In this document: positions 47,343 to 56,747 of the stretch, in pieces
Layout of the letters: every line of letters starts with the position of its first letter
How positions within the stretch are numbered: the stretch's first letter is position 1
Origin: Rhodococcus sp. ARC_M6
GTDB lineage: Bacteria > Actinomycetota > Actinomycetes > Mycobacteriales > Mycobacteriaceae
Direction of reading: 5' to 3'
DNA length: 64,000 bases
NCBI RefSeq assembly: GCF_022810305.1
Contig: NZ_JALGQH010000010.1
Coordinates: forward strand, 96,285-160,284
Notes under the pieces: model-generated
The model's database searches: none
What the model saw: the letters and a program-made list of their open reading frames with translations, nothing else
Told to the model about the DNA's origin: nothing
Position numbers and translations under genes: made by a program

Positions 47343-48350
47343 TCAGATGGCAGCGACGAACCGGCCGGTGAGGACGCGGTACGCGTAGGTAGAAGCGATC
47401 AACGAGATGGGTAACGTCACGAGCAATCCAACGAGCAACAGGATCGTTCCGACGATGTTGATGCCGATCAGAGTCAGTGCGAGAAGGAGTAGTGGCCCCA
47501 CGTTCTTGGATGTGAGGGCAAAACTGGACTTGATGCCGCTGATTGCATCCTGATTCTGATCGATCACAAATGTGAGCGTGTAGTACGTCAGGAAGATGAC
47601 GATCAGGCCAGGGATGATGCACAGGACCAGGCCGATTCCCGACGCGATACTGATGATCACGCTGGCGAGAACGATTGCTCCGACATTCGTGATCTGGATG
47701 AACGAGCCGAATGCGGGTTTGTTGCCGTCGATCTCGTGCAAGGCTCCACGAATGAAGGCCGCCTGGATGAGAAAGCCGACGATTGCCGAAACGAGACTGC
47801 CGATGAGGGCGAGAACCGAAATTTCGCCAGGACTCGAAGCGCTACCGAAGACGAGTTGGATAAGGCCACTGATGACGACTGCAGCCAGTGTCACTCCGAT
47901 CCAAACCAGAGCATTGTTCTTGAACCGCTCCCAGCCGTAAGTCAGTGCAGCACCGACAGAAAGCTGAGGTCCACCGAACCCTGCGCCGTAGTCGTTCGCC
48001 GGCGGCGGCGGAAAGTTACTGCCCTGGGGCGGTGGCGGGTATCCACCAGGCGGGGGGTAGTTGCCCGGAGGGGGAGGGTTTCCACCCGGCGGCGGGTAAT
48101 TGCCACCCGGAGGCGGATAGTTTCCACCCGGAGGCGGGTAGTTGCCCGGAGGAGGTGGGTAGTTTCCACCCGGGGGCGGGTAGTTTCCGGGCGGCGGGCC
48201 CGCGGGCGGCTGAAATCCGCCACCGGGAGGGGGCGTTACCGGCGGCGGGTAGCTACCAGGCGGCGGTGTTTGAGGCCGACTGTAGGGATCTTGTGGTGGT
48301 TGCTTTCCCTCGTCTGGATTTTTGTTGGGGTCGTACCCGCCGGTCGTCAT
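47343..48350 (-). CDS. Pro/Gly-rich repeat membrane protein (glycerophosphoryl-diester-phosphodiesterase-membrane-domain-like)
   Basis: 335 residues. The first 120 residues are a low-complexity cytoplasmic tail of repeating NYPPPGG and GGNYPPP units. The rest (about 130-335) has six hydrophobic segments, including YGWERFKNNALVWIG near 140 and a VGPLLLLALTLIGIN segment. Membrane proteins of this build occur widely in actinobacteria with no known function. The repeats are imperfect at the DNA level and could be length-variable. It is divergent from another repeat-rich membrane protein. Confidence 0.82.
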   Translation of the reverse strand: MTTGGYDPNKNPDEGKQPPQDPYSRPQTPPPGSYPPPVTPPPGGGFQPPAGPPPGNYPPPGGNYPPPPGNYPPPGGNYPPPGGNYPPPGGNPPPPGNYPPPGGYPPPPQGSNFPPPPANDYGAGFGGPQLSVGAALTYGWERFKNNALVWIGVTLAAVVISGLIQLVFGSASSPGEISVLALIGSLVSAIVGFLIQAAFIRGALHEIDGNKPAFGSFIQITNVGAIVLASVIISIASGIGLVLCIIPGLIVIFLTYYTLTFVIDQNQDAISGIKSSFALTSKNVGPLLLLALTLIGINIVGTILLLVGLLVTLPISLIASTYAYRVLTGRFVAAI

Positions 48351-48477
48351 CGTTTCCCCTCATCGTGAAAGCTCGCTCGAGTTTGACAGTAGATATGACC
48401 CTACTGTTGTAGCGCGCAGATGTGGACGGCATTTGCTCGCCAGGCACCGGATGTCGCCGGTGGTTTAGGCTGCGTTC

Positions 48478-49041
48478 ATGACGAGTTCCGGGGGCAACGG
48501 CGAGAATTTTCCAGATGATTACCTGGCAAAACCTGGATACGGCGAGGTTCCGAGTCTTCCGACAGACAGTGTCGGACATTCGTCGGAAGTAACGCAGTCA
48601 TATTGGGAGATTCCGGGCTTTACATCTGCCACGGAGCAGTATCCGGGCTATCCGCCGCCGACGTATACCCCGACATCAGGTCATCCGGCTCAGTATCAAC
48701 AGCCGGCTCAGTATCAACAGCCGGTCCAGTACCAACAACCAGTGCCCTATCAGCAGCCGATGCAATACGGCGCTTTCGGTCAATATGGCGGAGGCTACGC
48801 GCCGCCGGTGGGAACCAATGGGCTTGCGATTGCATCGCTGGTGACATCACTCGCGGGAGGGTGCTTTTACGGGCTCGGCGCTGTCATCGGGATTATCTTG
48901 GGTGTTGTTGCACTCGGGCAGATAAAGCGCACTGGTCAGGAGGGGCGTGGAATGGCGATCGCAGGCATCAGTATCGGTGTCGCCGTGATTATCTTTTGGG
49001 TGTTGTTCGTACTCTTTGCTGTAGCGCTCAATTCCACTTAG
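48478..49041 (+). CDS. DUF4190 membrane protein with QYQQP repeats
   Basis: 187 residues. A Tyr/Pro/Gln-rich N-terminal half contains repeated QYQQP units (near 75-95), then two membrane helices (about 112-185) with the DUF4190 pattern NGLAIASLVTSLAGG and GRGMAIAGISIG. Function is unknown. Similar architecture to the divergent neighbour suggests related low-complexity cytoplasmic tails. Confidence 0.85.
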   Translation: MTSSGGNGENFPDDYLAKPGYGEVPSLPTDSVGHSSEVTQSYWEIPGFTSATEQYPGYPPPTYTPTSGHPAQYQQPAQYQQPVQYQQPVPYQQPMQYGAFGQYGGGYAPPVGTNGLAIASLVTSLAGGCFYGLGAVIGIILGVVALGQIKRTGQEGRGMAIAGISIGVAVIIFWVLFVLFAVALNST

Positions 49042-49051
49042 GCGCCGAGTC

Positions 49052-49792
49052 CTACATTGCTGTCATGTGTGCGTCGGTCGGTAGTGGTTTCCCGAAGTAG
49101 TAGCCCTGCCCGATGTCGTATCCAGCACGAACCACGGCATCAGCTTGATCAGCGGTTTCGACGCCCTCGGCGATGGATTCCATCCCCAGTTTTTCGGCGA
49201 TTTCGGCGATGGCTTCCAGGACGATGAACGCTCGCTCGCGGGGGTGCTTCGATTCGCTGAGTGCCCATGTCAGGGTCTGGTCGATTTTGAGAATGTCGAT
49301 CGGCAGCTCGGACAGTGCCGCAAATGAGGCGAATCCAGCTCCGAAATCGTCGAGCGCAATGCGAATGCCTTCGTCGTGGAGAGTGTGCAGAGTGGCGGCA
49401 GCATCTTGGCCGACGACGCCGAGTTCGGTGACTTCTACGACGAATTTGTCGTGAGGTGTATCAGACTTATGCAGGGAATTGAGTATTTCGCGCGCCGCAT
49501 TCTTTGTGGATAGTTGCCGAGGTGAAAAGTTGACGGCGATATTCAAGTGATCGTCCCAGTCTGCGATTTGTTCGCAGATGAGGTCGAGTGCCTGTAATCC
49601 GATCGGAATAATCAAACCGGACATTTCGGCAGATTTCATGAAATCTTGTGGTTCGATCAATCCTCGGAGTGGATGTCTCCACCGGAGGAGCGCTTCGTAA
49701 CCGGTGATAACCGAAGATTTCAGGCTTACTTGGGGTTGGTACAAAACCTCGAATTGATGGTCGTCGAGTGCCTCGCGAAGCTCGCGAACCAT
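49052..49792 (-). CDS. Stand-alone EAL-domain cyclic di-GMP phosphodiesterase
   Basis: 246 residues from the ATG at 49792, chosen for the AAGGA box upstream. It is a lone EAL domain with the key residues visible: EVLYQP, the signature YEALLRW, NFSPRQL, VEVTE, the catalytic loop ALDDFGAG and AEGVE. It should linearise cyclic di-GMP. There is no sensor or GGDEF domain. The only cyclase in the window is the membrane GGDEF protein at 18225. Confidence 0.9.
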   Translation of the reverse strand: MVRELREALDDHQFEVLYQPQVSLKSSVITGYEALLRWRHPLRGLIEPQDFMKSAEMSGLIIPIGLQALDLICEQIADWDDHLNIAVNFSPRQLSTKNAAREILNSLHKSDTPHDKFVVEVTELGVVGQDAAATLHTLHDEGIRIALDDFGAGFASFAALSELPIDILKIDQTLTWALSESKHPRERAFIVLEAIAEIAEKLGMESIAEGVETADQADAVVRAGYDIGQGYYFGKPLPTDAHMTAM

Positions 49793-49991
49793 ACGGATTT
49801 CCTTTTCGTCCTGTTCCCGCTCCTGCCGCACTGCAGTTCAGTACGGTTGCCCCCCAGCGGGTGCGTGGTCATTCGAGGGTGTGGCCCTCGGTTGTAACCT
49901 GCTCAGGACGACATGTCCTGTTTGCCTTCACCTATGTCGAAGGTACTTCACTAAACGAAAATTGCCAATGATTAGCTGCCATTTCTATCAG

Positions 49992-50915
49992 TTACGGCAA
50001 TTCCGATGGGTCTGCATGATCGTCGGTCGCCACGATCCACGGTTCGTGCGGAATCTTTTGTGTATCGAACCGTTCGGCTAAGTGCATTGGTGTGACTCGT
50101 TCCCCGGGTTCGGCCAATCCGATGCTCGACGCAATCATTGTCAGCACCTCGTCGGAACCGCGGCCGAGCGCGCGCTGATCGGAGAGAGTGACCGCGCCGT
50201 CCCGCTTTGCCAGGCGCTTGCCGTCGGTGTTCAGTGCGAGAGGGACGTGAGCGTAAACCGGTGGCGTGATTCCGAGGAGCGTCGCCAAGTACGCCTGGCG
50301 TGGGGCGGAACTCAGCAGGTCGTCTCCACGTACAACTTGGTCGATGTGCTGGGCGCCGTCGTCGACGACGACGGCAAGATTGTATGCGGGCACGCCGTCG
50401 CCGCGGAGCAGGACGACGTCGTCAACTGCGCTGGTGACGTTGCCCCGCAGCGTGTCGGTGACCGTGAACGAATCGGTGTGGGACCGTAACCGAAGGGCTG
50501 GGTTTCGACCGGTCGCGAGTTTTTCGGCTTGCTCGGAGACCGAGAGATTCCGGCACGTTCCCGGATACGCCCCATCGGGAGCGTGAGGCGCGGACGGCGC
50601 TTGCAGGATTTCCTTGCGAGTGCAGAAGCAGGGGTACGTGAGCCCCCGCCCGTTCAGTGTCTCGATGGCTTCCGCATACAGCGGCAGCCGATCTGATTGT
50701 TTGACGACTTCTCCGTCCCACCCCAGGCCGAGCGCACGGAGGTCGTTGAGTTGACGGTCCATGGCACCGGGCCGGACTCGATCCAGATCTTCGACACGAA
50801 TGAGGAAATCGCGACCGGTGGTGCGGGCAAACAGCCAGGCCAGGAGGGCGGTGCGCAGGTTCCCCAGATGCAGATCACCGGAAGGGCTCGGTGCAAAACG
50901 TCCGGCTCCCACCAC
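49992..50915 (-). CDS. gluQ: Glutamyl-Q tRNA(Asp) synthetase
   Basis: 307 residues from a GTG at 50915, 1 bp after the TetR stop. The catalytic half of GluRS alone is present: GRFAPSPSGDLHLGNLRTAL (HxGH-like HLGN), the zinc ligands of CFCTRKEI with Y-x3-C (YPGTC), and KRLAKRDG for the KMSKS-like loop. There is no anticodon-binding domain. The enzyme glutamylates queuosine-34 in tRNA-Asp, so it requires the Q base, made or salvaged by the tgt/YhhQ pair 3.5 kb away. Confidence 0.93.
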   Translation of the reverse strand: MVGAGRFAPSPSGDLHLGNLRTALLAWLFARTTGRDFLIRVEDLDRVRPGAMDRQLNDLRALGLGWDGEVVKQSDRLPLYAEAIETLNGRGLTYPCFCTRKEILQAPSAPHAPDGAYPGTCRNLSVSEQAEKLATGRNPALRLRSHTDSFTVTDTLRGNVTSAVDDVVLLRGDGVPAYNLAVVVDDGAQHIDQVVRGDDLLSSAPRQAYLATLLGITPPVYAHVPLALNTDGKRLAKRDGAVTLSDQRALGRGSDEVLTMIASSIGLAEPGERVTPMHLAERFDTQKIPHEPWIVATDDHADPSELP

Positions 50916-50916
50916 G

Positions 50917-51516
50917 TCAGCTCGCCAATCCGGTCGACACCTCGGCGTCGTGAAGGGTGAGGCGGATCTGACTTTCGAGGGCGTACTCGAGATAGTGCGC
51001 GGGATACAGGTCGGGATTGCCGATCGCGTCGAGTGCCAATCCGTTGACCGTCGCAAGGAGAAGCGCCGCGCGCGTTTCGGCTTCGGGCAGGGCAACCTGG
51101 ATCAGAACGGCAGAAATGCCGGTGCGGACGGTGAACAGTGCGGTTCGCCGAATTTCTGCCAACGGTGCACTGGTCGCTGCCCGCACGGCAAATGCGGCCA
51201 GGACGTGAGCTTCGCGGGTGCGCTGCTCGTCCAGGGGGAGTAGCTGTGACAAAGCGTGGAACAGTGCGACGTGCGGCGAGGCGCCTGGCGCAGATTCAGT
51301 GAGACGATTCAGCATTCGCTCGGTCAGGGTGCGTAACGCGAATGTCAACATCTGTTCTTTGGTCGAGAAGTGATGTTGGACAGCCCCGATCGACACCTCT
51401 GCGCGCTTCGCGACCTCTCGGACGCTGGCATTTTCGAGCCCTGATTCGGCGGCAACGTCAAAAAGCGCCGCGGCCAGCAAATCCGGGTTCGTAGCTGATT
51501 TTCGACCTTCGCGCAT
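50917..51516 (-). CDS. TetR-family regulator
   Basis: 199 residues. The helix-turn-helix is ASVREVAKRAEVSIGAVQHHF with STKEQMLTFAL next, near residues 30-60. The ligand domain resembles the BetI-like class. It is translationally adjacent to gluQ, although a functional link to queuosine is not obvious. The intergenic region upstream (51517-51566) is short. Confidence 0.87.
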   Translation of the reverse strand: MREGRKSATNPDLLAAALFDVAAESGLENASVREVAKRAEVSIGAVQHHFSTKEQMLTFALRTLTERMLNRLTESAPGASPHVALFHALSQLLPLDEQRTREAHVLAAFAVRAATSAPLAEIRRTALFTVRTGISAVLIQVALPEAETRAALLLATVNGLALDAIGNPDLYPAHYLEYALESQIRLTLHDAEVSTGLAS

Positions 51517-51566
51517 GCCTGGAGATTACAGGCGTATTGAAACAACCTGCATGTCAGGGGTGTTTT

Positions 51567-52127
51567 TCAGGCGGTACGGCCGAGGTAGGCCATAAGTCGG
51601 GTTGCTTTGTCCGCGTCGTCGGAAACTGGCATCTCGGGGCCGCAGACGCCGTCCATTCGGATCGAATCGCCGAGGTTTGTAGCGATCTGCGACGCCCATT
51701 CCACATCGTCGTCCGGAATCGACGTGTCGGTACCGGTTGCGACGGCGAGATCCCATCCGTGAACGACCAGATCGAAACACAGGAAGCCTTCGACGGTAGC
51801 TCCGAGATTGGTTCGGCCGAAGTGTCCGTCGTACTCGAGGTTCGCCTTGGCCGGGTCGTCGAGAATGGCCTGCATCGAATCGCGCACTGCAGCCCACGCA
51901 GCGGCAGGATCTTCGTCGACGGACGGCCCCGACGCCAGTTCGAGGCCGACGACCTTGACCATGTCGCGTTCACTGTCGATCACGTGTCGCAGTACATCCC
52001 GTGCAGTCCAGCCGTCGCACGGAGACTTGTTGTCCCAGTTCTGCTCGGGCACCGCGGTGATCTTCTGGGTGAAATTGGCGGCCAGATTTCGGTAGCGCTG
52101 GGCGGGGGAGATATCGGTGGAAGTCAT
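51567..52127 (-). CDS. DinB-like TIGR03086-family protein (mycothiol-dependent enzyme superfamily)
   Basis: 186 residues from the ATG at 52127 (MTSTDIS). A four-helix DinB-like protein with WDNKSPCDGWTARDVLRHVID (first His of the metal triad) and FDLVVHGWDLAVATG (further His and Asp), the standard pattern of the actinobacterial TIGR03086 family related to mycothiol-dependent maleylpyruvate isomerase. A mycothiol-linked detoxification role is plausible but the substrate is unknown. Confidence 0.85.
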   Translation of the reverse strand: MTSTDISPAQRYRNLAANFTQKITAVPEQNWDNKSPCDGWTARDVLRHVIDSERDMVKVVGLELASGPSVDEDPAAAWAAVRDSMQAILDDPAKANLEYDGHFGRTNLGATVEGFLCFDLVVHGWDLAVATGTDTSIPDDDVEWASQIATNLGDSIRMDGVCGPEMPVSDDADKATRLMAYLGRTA

Positions 52128-52294
52128 GGAGCTGATTCTTCCGGATCTGGCGCGAATCGGGATTGTTTTCTTCGAGGCATTTTCCGGGCTGCTAGTTTGT
52201 CGGCAGTGCTTATCAAAACTTGTCTGTGATCCGGACCTTCCGTAGTGATCGTGCGCCGCGCCTACGCGCGGTGGTGATTCCGTGTGCCCCGAGA

Positions 52295-52316
52295 GGGAAT
52301 CCGATATCGGGTTCCC
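52295..52316. promoter_or_regulatory. Near-perfect 22-bp palindrome upstream of the pentapeptide-repeat gene
   Basis: GGGAATCCGATATCGGGTTCCC is self-complementary except for one mismatched pair. It lies 40 bp upstream of the presumed TTG start and may be an operator or mRNA leader hairpin. Confidence 0.45.
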
Positions 52317-52355
52317 GCCTCCTGTCCTGCACACACATCGCTACTGGGAGCTCAC

Positions 52356-53219
52356 TTGATCATCTCGTCTACATCTACGTCCATGCCGTCATCGCTGCGT
52401 CGCGAGGATCTGCGCGCCGACTGTGGAAGTTGTTTCGCTTTGTGCTGCACTGCCTTCGGATTTTCACGATCGGTAGACTTTGCCGAAGACAAGCCGGCCG
52501 GCTCGCCCTGTCGTCATCTTGCGTCGACGTTCTCCTGCACTGTCCATGAAGGACTCCGTCCCCGCGGTTTTCGCGGGTGTACCGTCTTCGATTGCTTCGG
52601 CGCGGGGCAGGCGGTATCGCAGCGATTGTTCTCGGGTGTCAGCTGGCGCGAGAGGCCGGATACACAGCCGGACATGTTCGCGGCTTTCAAGATCGTGAAG
52701 CAGTTGCACGAGATGCTGTGGTATCTGGCCGAGGCCTGCGAACGCGCCTACGCTCCGGAGGCTGTACACGAAGCTCGTGAACTCGAATCAGCAATTGCCG
52801 CACTGACTCACGGCAGTCTCGCCGAACTGTTCTCGGTAGACATCGGTGCACTGCACGGCGCGGTCAGAACGGTTCTGATGGAGGTCAGTGAGGAAGTTCG
52901 GGCTTCCTACTTCGCTGAAGCGGGCCATCTGGACCCGAGCTTCACGCCGGCAGCGGATCTTGCCGGGGCTGACCTGCGGGCACGCAGATTGTGTGGGGCG
53001 GACCTGCGCGGCGCCTGCCTGATCGCCGCGGATTTGAGGGAAAGTGATCTCGCTGCGGTAGACCTACTCGGTGCGGATCTGCGTGATGCACGGTTGGAGG
53101 GCGCGGATCTCTCAGCCGCGTTGTACGTCACTCAGCCTCAGATCAACGCAGCTCGGGGTGATGGAAAAACACGTTTGCCGGCAAGTGTTTCCGCTCCCTC
53201 GCATTGGTTCGATCACTAG
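52356..53219 (+). CDS. Pentapeptide-repeat protein
   Basis: 287 residues counted from a TTG with GGGAG five bases upstream; an ATG at 52383 is an alternative. The N-terminal part is Cys-rich (CGSCFALCC near residue 23, a later C-x-VFDCFGAG) and resembles a known actinobacterial subgroup with a conserved HVHQ-free Cys pattern. The C-terminal third has A(D/N)LxX repeats: ADLRARRLCGADLRGACL, then AADLRESDLAAVDL and more. Function is unknown; the Cys cluster could bind zinc. A terminator follows directly. Confidence 0.82.
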   Translation: MIISSTSTSMPSSLRREDLRADCGSCFALCCTAFGFSRSVDFAEDKPAGSPCRHLASTFSCTVHEGLRPRGFRGCTVFDCFGAGQAVSQRLFSGVSWRERPDTQPDMFAAFKIVKQLHEMLWYLAEACERAYAPEAVHEARELESAIAALTHGSLAELFSVDIGALHGAVRTVLMEVSEEVRASYFAEAGHLDPSFTPAADLAGADLRARRLCGADLRGACLIAADLRESDLAAVDLLGADLRDARLEGADLSAALYVTQPQINAARGDGKTRLPASVSAPSHWFDH

Positions 53220-53226
53220 CGAAGCG

Positions 53227-53269
53227 AGCCCCGCATCCTGGGCGAGAATATCGCCCAGGATGCGGGGCT
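53227..53269. terminator. Terminator between pentapeptide-repeat gene and response regulator
   Basis: A 19-bp perfect stem (53227-53245 with 53251-53269) around GAATA between two convergent genes. Confidence 0.85.
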
Positions 53270-53294
53270 TCGACGGTGTCCTGCAGAGCGGTGC

Positions 53295-53969
53295 TCAGTC
53301 GACTGGGCCGAAGCGGTAGCCGAATCCGCGCACCGTTTTGATGTAATGTGTTCGGGCAGAGTCAGATTCGATCTTTGCCCGCAGGCTCTGAATATTGGCG
53401 TCGACGGCTCGGGTCTTGGCGGAGGTCGATTCGCCCCAGACCTTCGCGAGAAGCTGATCCCGGGAGTAGACATGGCCCGGGCGTCCCGACATTTCGAGAA
53501 GCACGCGCAATTCTGTTCGGGTCAAATCTAATTGGCGACCGCCGACAGACGCGGTCATGGCGCGTCGGTCGATCTGTAGTTCGCCGTGGCGTTCGCGTTT
53601 GTCCGTGCGCGGCGCCGGCGTCGTCCGCAGCAGTGAGGTGACACGAAAATCGAGATCCCGTGCGCTGACCGGACTCACCGCAAAATCAGACGCCACCCGA
53701 GTGGGCGCATCCTCGATGTCCTCTGATGATTCGACGACCATGATGATCGGAATTTCACTGCGAAGCCGAATTTGGCGCGCAACTTCGAAGCCGTCGATAT
53801 CGGGGAGTGACAGGTCGAGTACGGCGACATCGAAGCTATCGGTGCCAAGGGCGTTGAGACTGTGACGACCTGATCCGAACAAATGGACCGTATGGCCGAA
53901 GAACGCGAGTTCGACGCCGAAAGTGTGGGTTGTGTCCGGCTGAGCTGTAGCCGCGAGAATCATGCTCAT
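53295..53969 (-). CDS. Orphan OmpR/PhoB-type response regulator with atypical receiver
   Basis: 224 residues from the ATG at 53969; a long upstream continuation of the frame is Arg/Pro-rich and not credible. The receiver keeps the phospho-acceptor position (Asp52 in VLDLSLPD). It lacks the paired acidic residues after strand 1 (ILAATAQPD), the Thr/Ser switch (IIMVVE), and the Lys (Ser99-Pro in place of Lys-Pro). The C-terminal winged helix (about 120-222) is normal: LTRTELRVLLEM, SRDQLLAKVWG and TVRGFGYRF. No sensor kinase is nearby. It may respond to a ligand or work without phosphorylation. Confidence 0.88.
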   Translation of the reverse strand: MSMILAATAQPDTTHTFGVELAFFGHTVHLFGSGRHSLNALGTDSFDVAVLDLSLPDIDGFEVARQIRLRSEIPIIMVVESSEDIEDAPTRVASDFAVSPVSARDLDFRVTSLLRTTPAPRTDKRERHGELQIDRRAMTASVGGRQLDLTRTELRVLLEMSGRPGHVYSRDQLLAKVWGESTSAKTRAVDANIQSLRAKIESDSARTHYIKTVRGFGYRFGPVD

Positions 53970-54094
53970 CGTGTGCTGTCCCCCCGTCGGTGCTGAGGGC
54001 AGCAACCTGAAAAATCCCCACTGTGAGTGTTCCAGACCACCGACGCTCTGGCCACTTCGGGTGCATTGTGCGTAGTGGTCGCTAAACTTGCTGG

Positions 54095-54400
54095 ATGGGC
54101 AGTGTCTTTGCGCTGACCCTTCCGGGGTTGTTGGTACTGCTGATCCTGTTCGCTTGTGCGGAAACATTGTGGAATCGGCTAACCGGGGGCAGGGCGTTGC
54201 CGTGGACGCGGGGGCGTACTTCGCGGCCGGTATCGGCGGCCGGATTCGAGGAAGTGGCGGCACTGTTCCAAGGCTCCAAGCATCATGAATTCGAGCAACG
54301 GCAGAGTGCGTTGATGCATCGCGAGGACGACGCCGAAGGCGAACCAGCGTGGGTTGCTGTCGACACCGATACGAATACCGTGGTCTTGCGAACCCGTTGA
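54095..54400 (+). CDS. DUF6191-like small membrane protein
   Basis: 101 residues with one N-terminal membrane helix (about 5-25, LTLPGLLVLLILFACAE), then a soluble tail beginning WNRLTGGRALPW and GFEEVAALFQGSKHHEFEQRQ, the pattern of a small actinobacterial protein family often found in Rhodococcus and Streptomyces. Function unknown. Confidence 0.78.
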   Translation: MGSVFALTLPGLLVLLILFACAETLWNRLTGGRALPWTRGRTSRPVSAAGFEEVAALFQGSKHHEFEQRQSALMHREDDAEGEPAWVAVDTDTNTVVLRTR

Positions 54401-54484
54401 TGTCGGCGTGAAAAGCTTGTTGCGCACTGGAATTTGCCGACTGGCTGCAAAGAGATGGGCGCGTCAGTGCGCCTGTCATCGTGT

Positions 54485-54901
54485 CTACTTCGGACAAGTC
54501 GCCAGGAGTGCCGCAACTCCGACGTCGTAGCCCGCGCACATCGCGGGATAGCAATCTGGCAGGCGCGATGTTGTTCCGCGTTCGTGGAGGATGTCGAACA
54601 GAGGGTGCGCCGCCCATCCGGCTGCGACCACGAAACGGGCAGTCGTCGGCGGTAAGGCCAAGGCGCTGCCCAGGAACGCTGCGGATGCGGCTACTGCCGC
54701 CCATTCGCGGGCGGCGATATCGGGCTCGGTTCGTCGACCGGCTCGTGCGGCGGGATAGACGATTGCGGCAGTCGACAATCCCGCTGCATACGCTGTGGTC
54801 CGATGTCGAGTCACGGAACGCTTTACTGCGACATCGATCAGCGCGCTGAGGGCGAGGCCCGCGCCGAACGCACCTAGTCGGTGAAGCTTCGATGAAGGCA
54901 T
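54485..54901 (-). CDS. Hypothetical membrane protein
   Basis: 138 residues from the ATG at 54901, which lies outside the neighbouring tRNA and terminator. Ala-rich with three or four hydrophobic segments (LGAFGAGLALSALIDV, YAAGLSTAAIVYPAARA, WAAVAASAAFLGSALAL). A motif AAHPLFDILHERG near residue 95 may be functional. I do not recognise a family. It is downstream of the tRNA-Ser(GGA) on the same strand. Confidence 0.6.
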   Translation of the reverse strand: MPSSKLHRLGAFGAGLALSALIDVAVKRSVTRHRTTAYAAGLSTAAIVYPAARAGRRTEPDIAAREWAAVAASAAFLGSALALPPTTARFVVAAGWAAHPLFDILHERGTTSRLPDCYPAMCAGYDVGVAALLATCPK

Positions 54902-54967
54902 GTGGCGACAGTAAGCGCTGGTAAACGTGTGTGTTCTGGTAATCCGGCAATTGTGCGGGCAAAGAAA

Positions 54968-54999
54968 AAGTCCCCGACCAGATAACTGGTCGGGGACTT
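54968..54999 (-). terminator. Terminator of tRNA-Ser(GGA)
   Basis: Read on the minus strand, AAGTCCCCGACCAG pairs with CTGGTCGGGGACTT around TTAT, followed by TTTCTTT. Confidence 0.92.
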
Positions 55000-55002
55000 C
55001 CC

Positions 55003-55090
55003 TGGCGGAGGATAGGGGATTTGAACCCCTGAGGGCGTTAACCCAACCCGCGTTCCAGGCGAGCGCCATAGGCCACTAGGCGAATCCTCC
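55003..55090 (-). tRNA. tRNA-Ser(GGA)
   Basis: A class II tRNA with encoded CCA on the minus strand. The acceptor pairs GGAGGAT with ATCCTCC, the anticodon loop holds GGA, and there is a long variable arm and a T loop GGTTCAAATCC. It reads TCC/TCT. Confidence 0.96.
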
Positions 55091-55099
55091 GTGGAGTAG

Positions 55100-56650
<1,551 letters not shown>

Positions 56651-56747
56651 GCTACTGAAAACGGCGTGCCCGGTCGGTACTTCCGGTCATTTCTTGTAGC
56701 GTTTGGTTCACAGGTACCCGACAGATGATGCAAACCCGGAGGTTGTA

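Noticed and set aside
53970..54962. Long N-terminal extension of the response regulator frame
   Set aside because: It is Arg/Pro-rich, has no receiver-like features and overlaps the plus-strand DUF6191-like gene; a good ATG exists at 53969.
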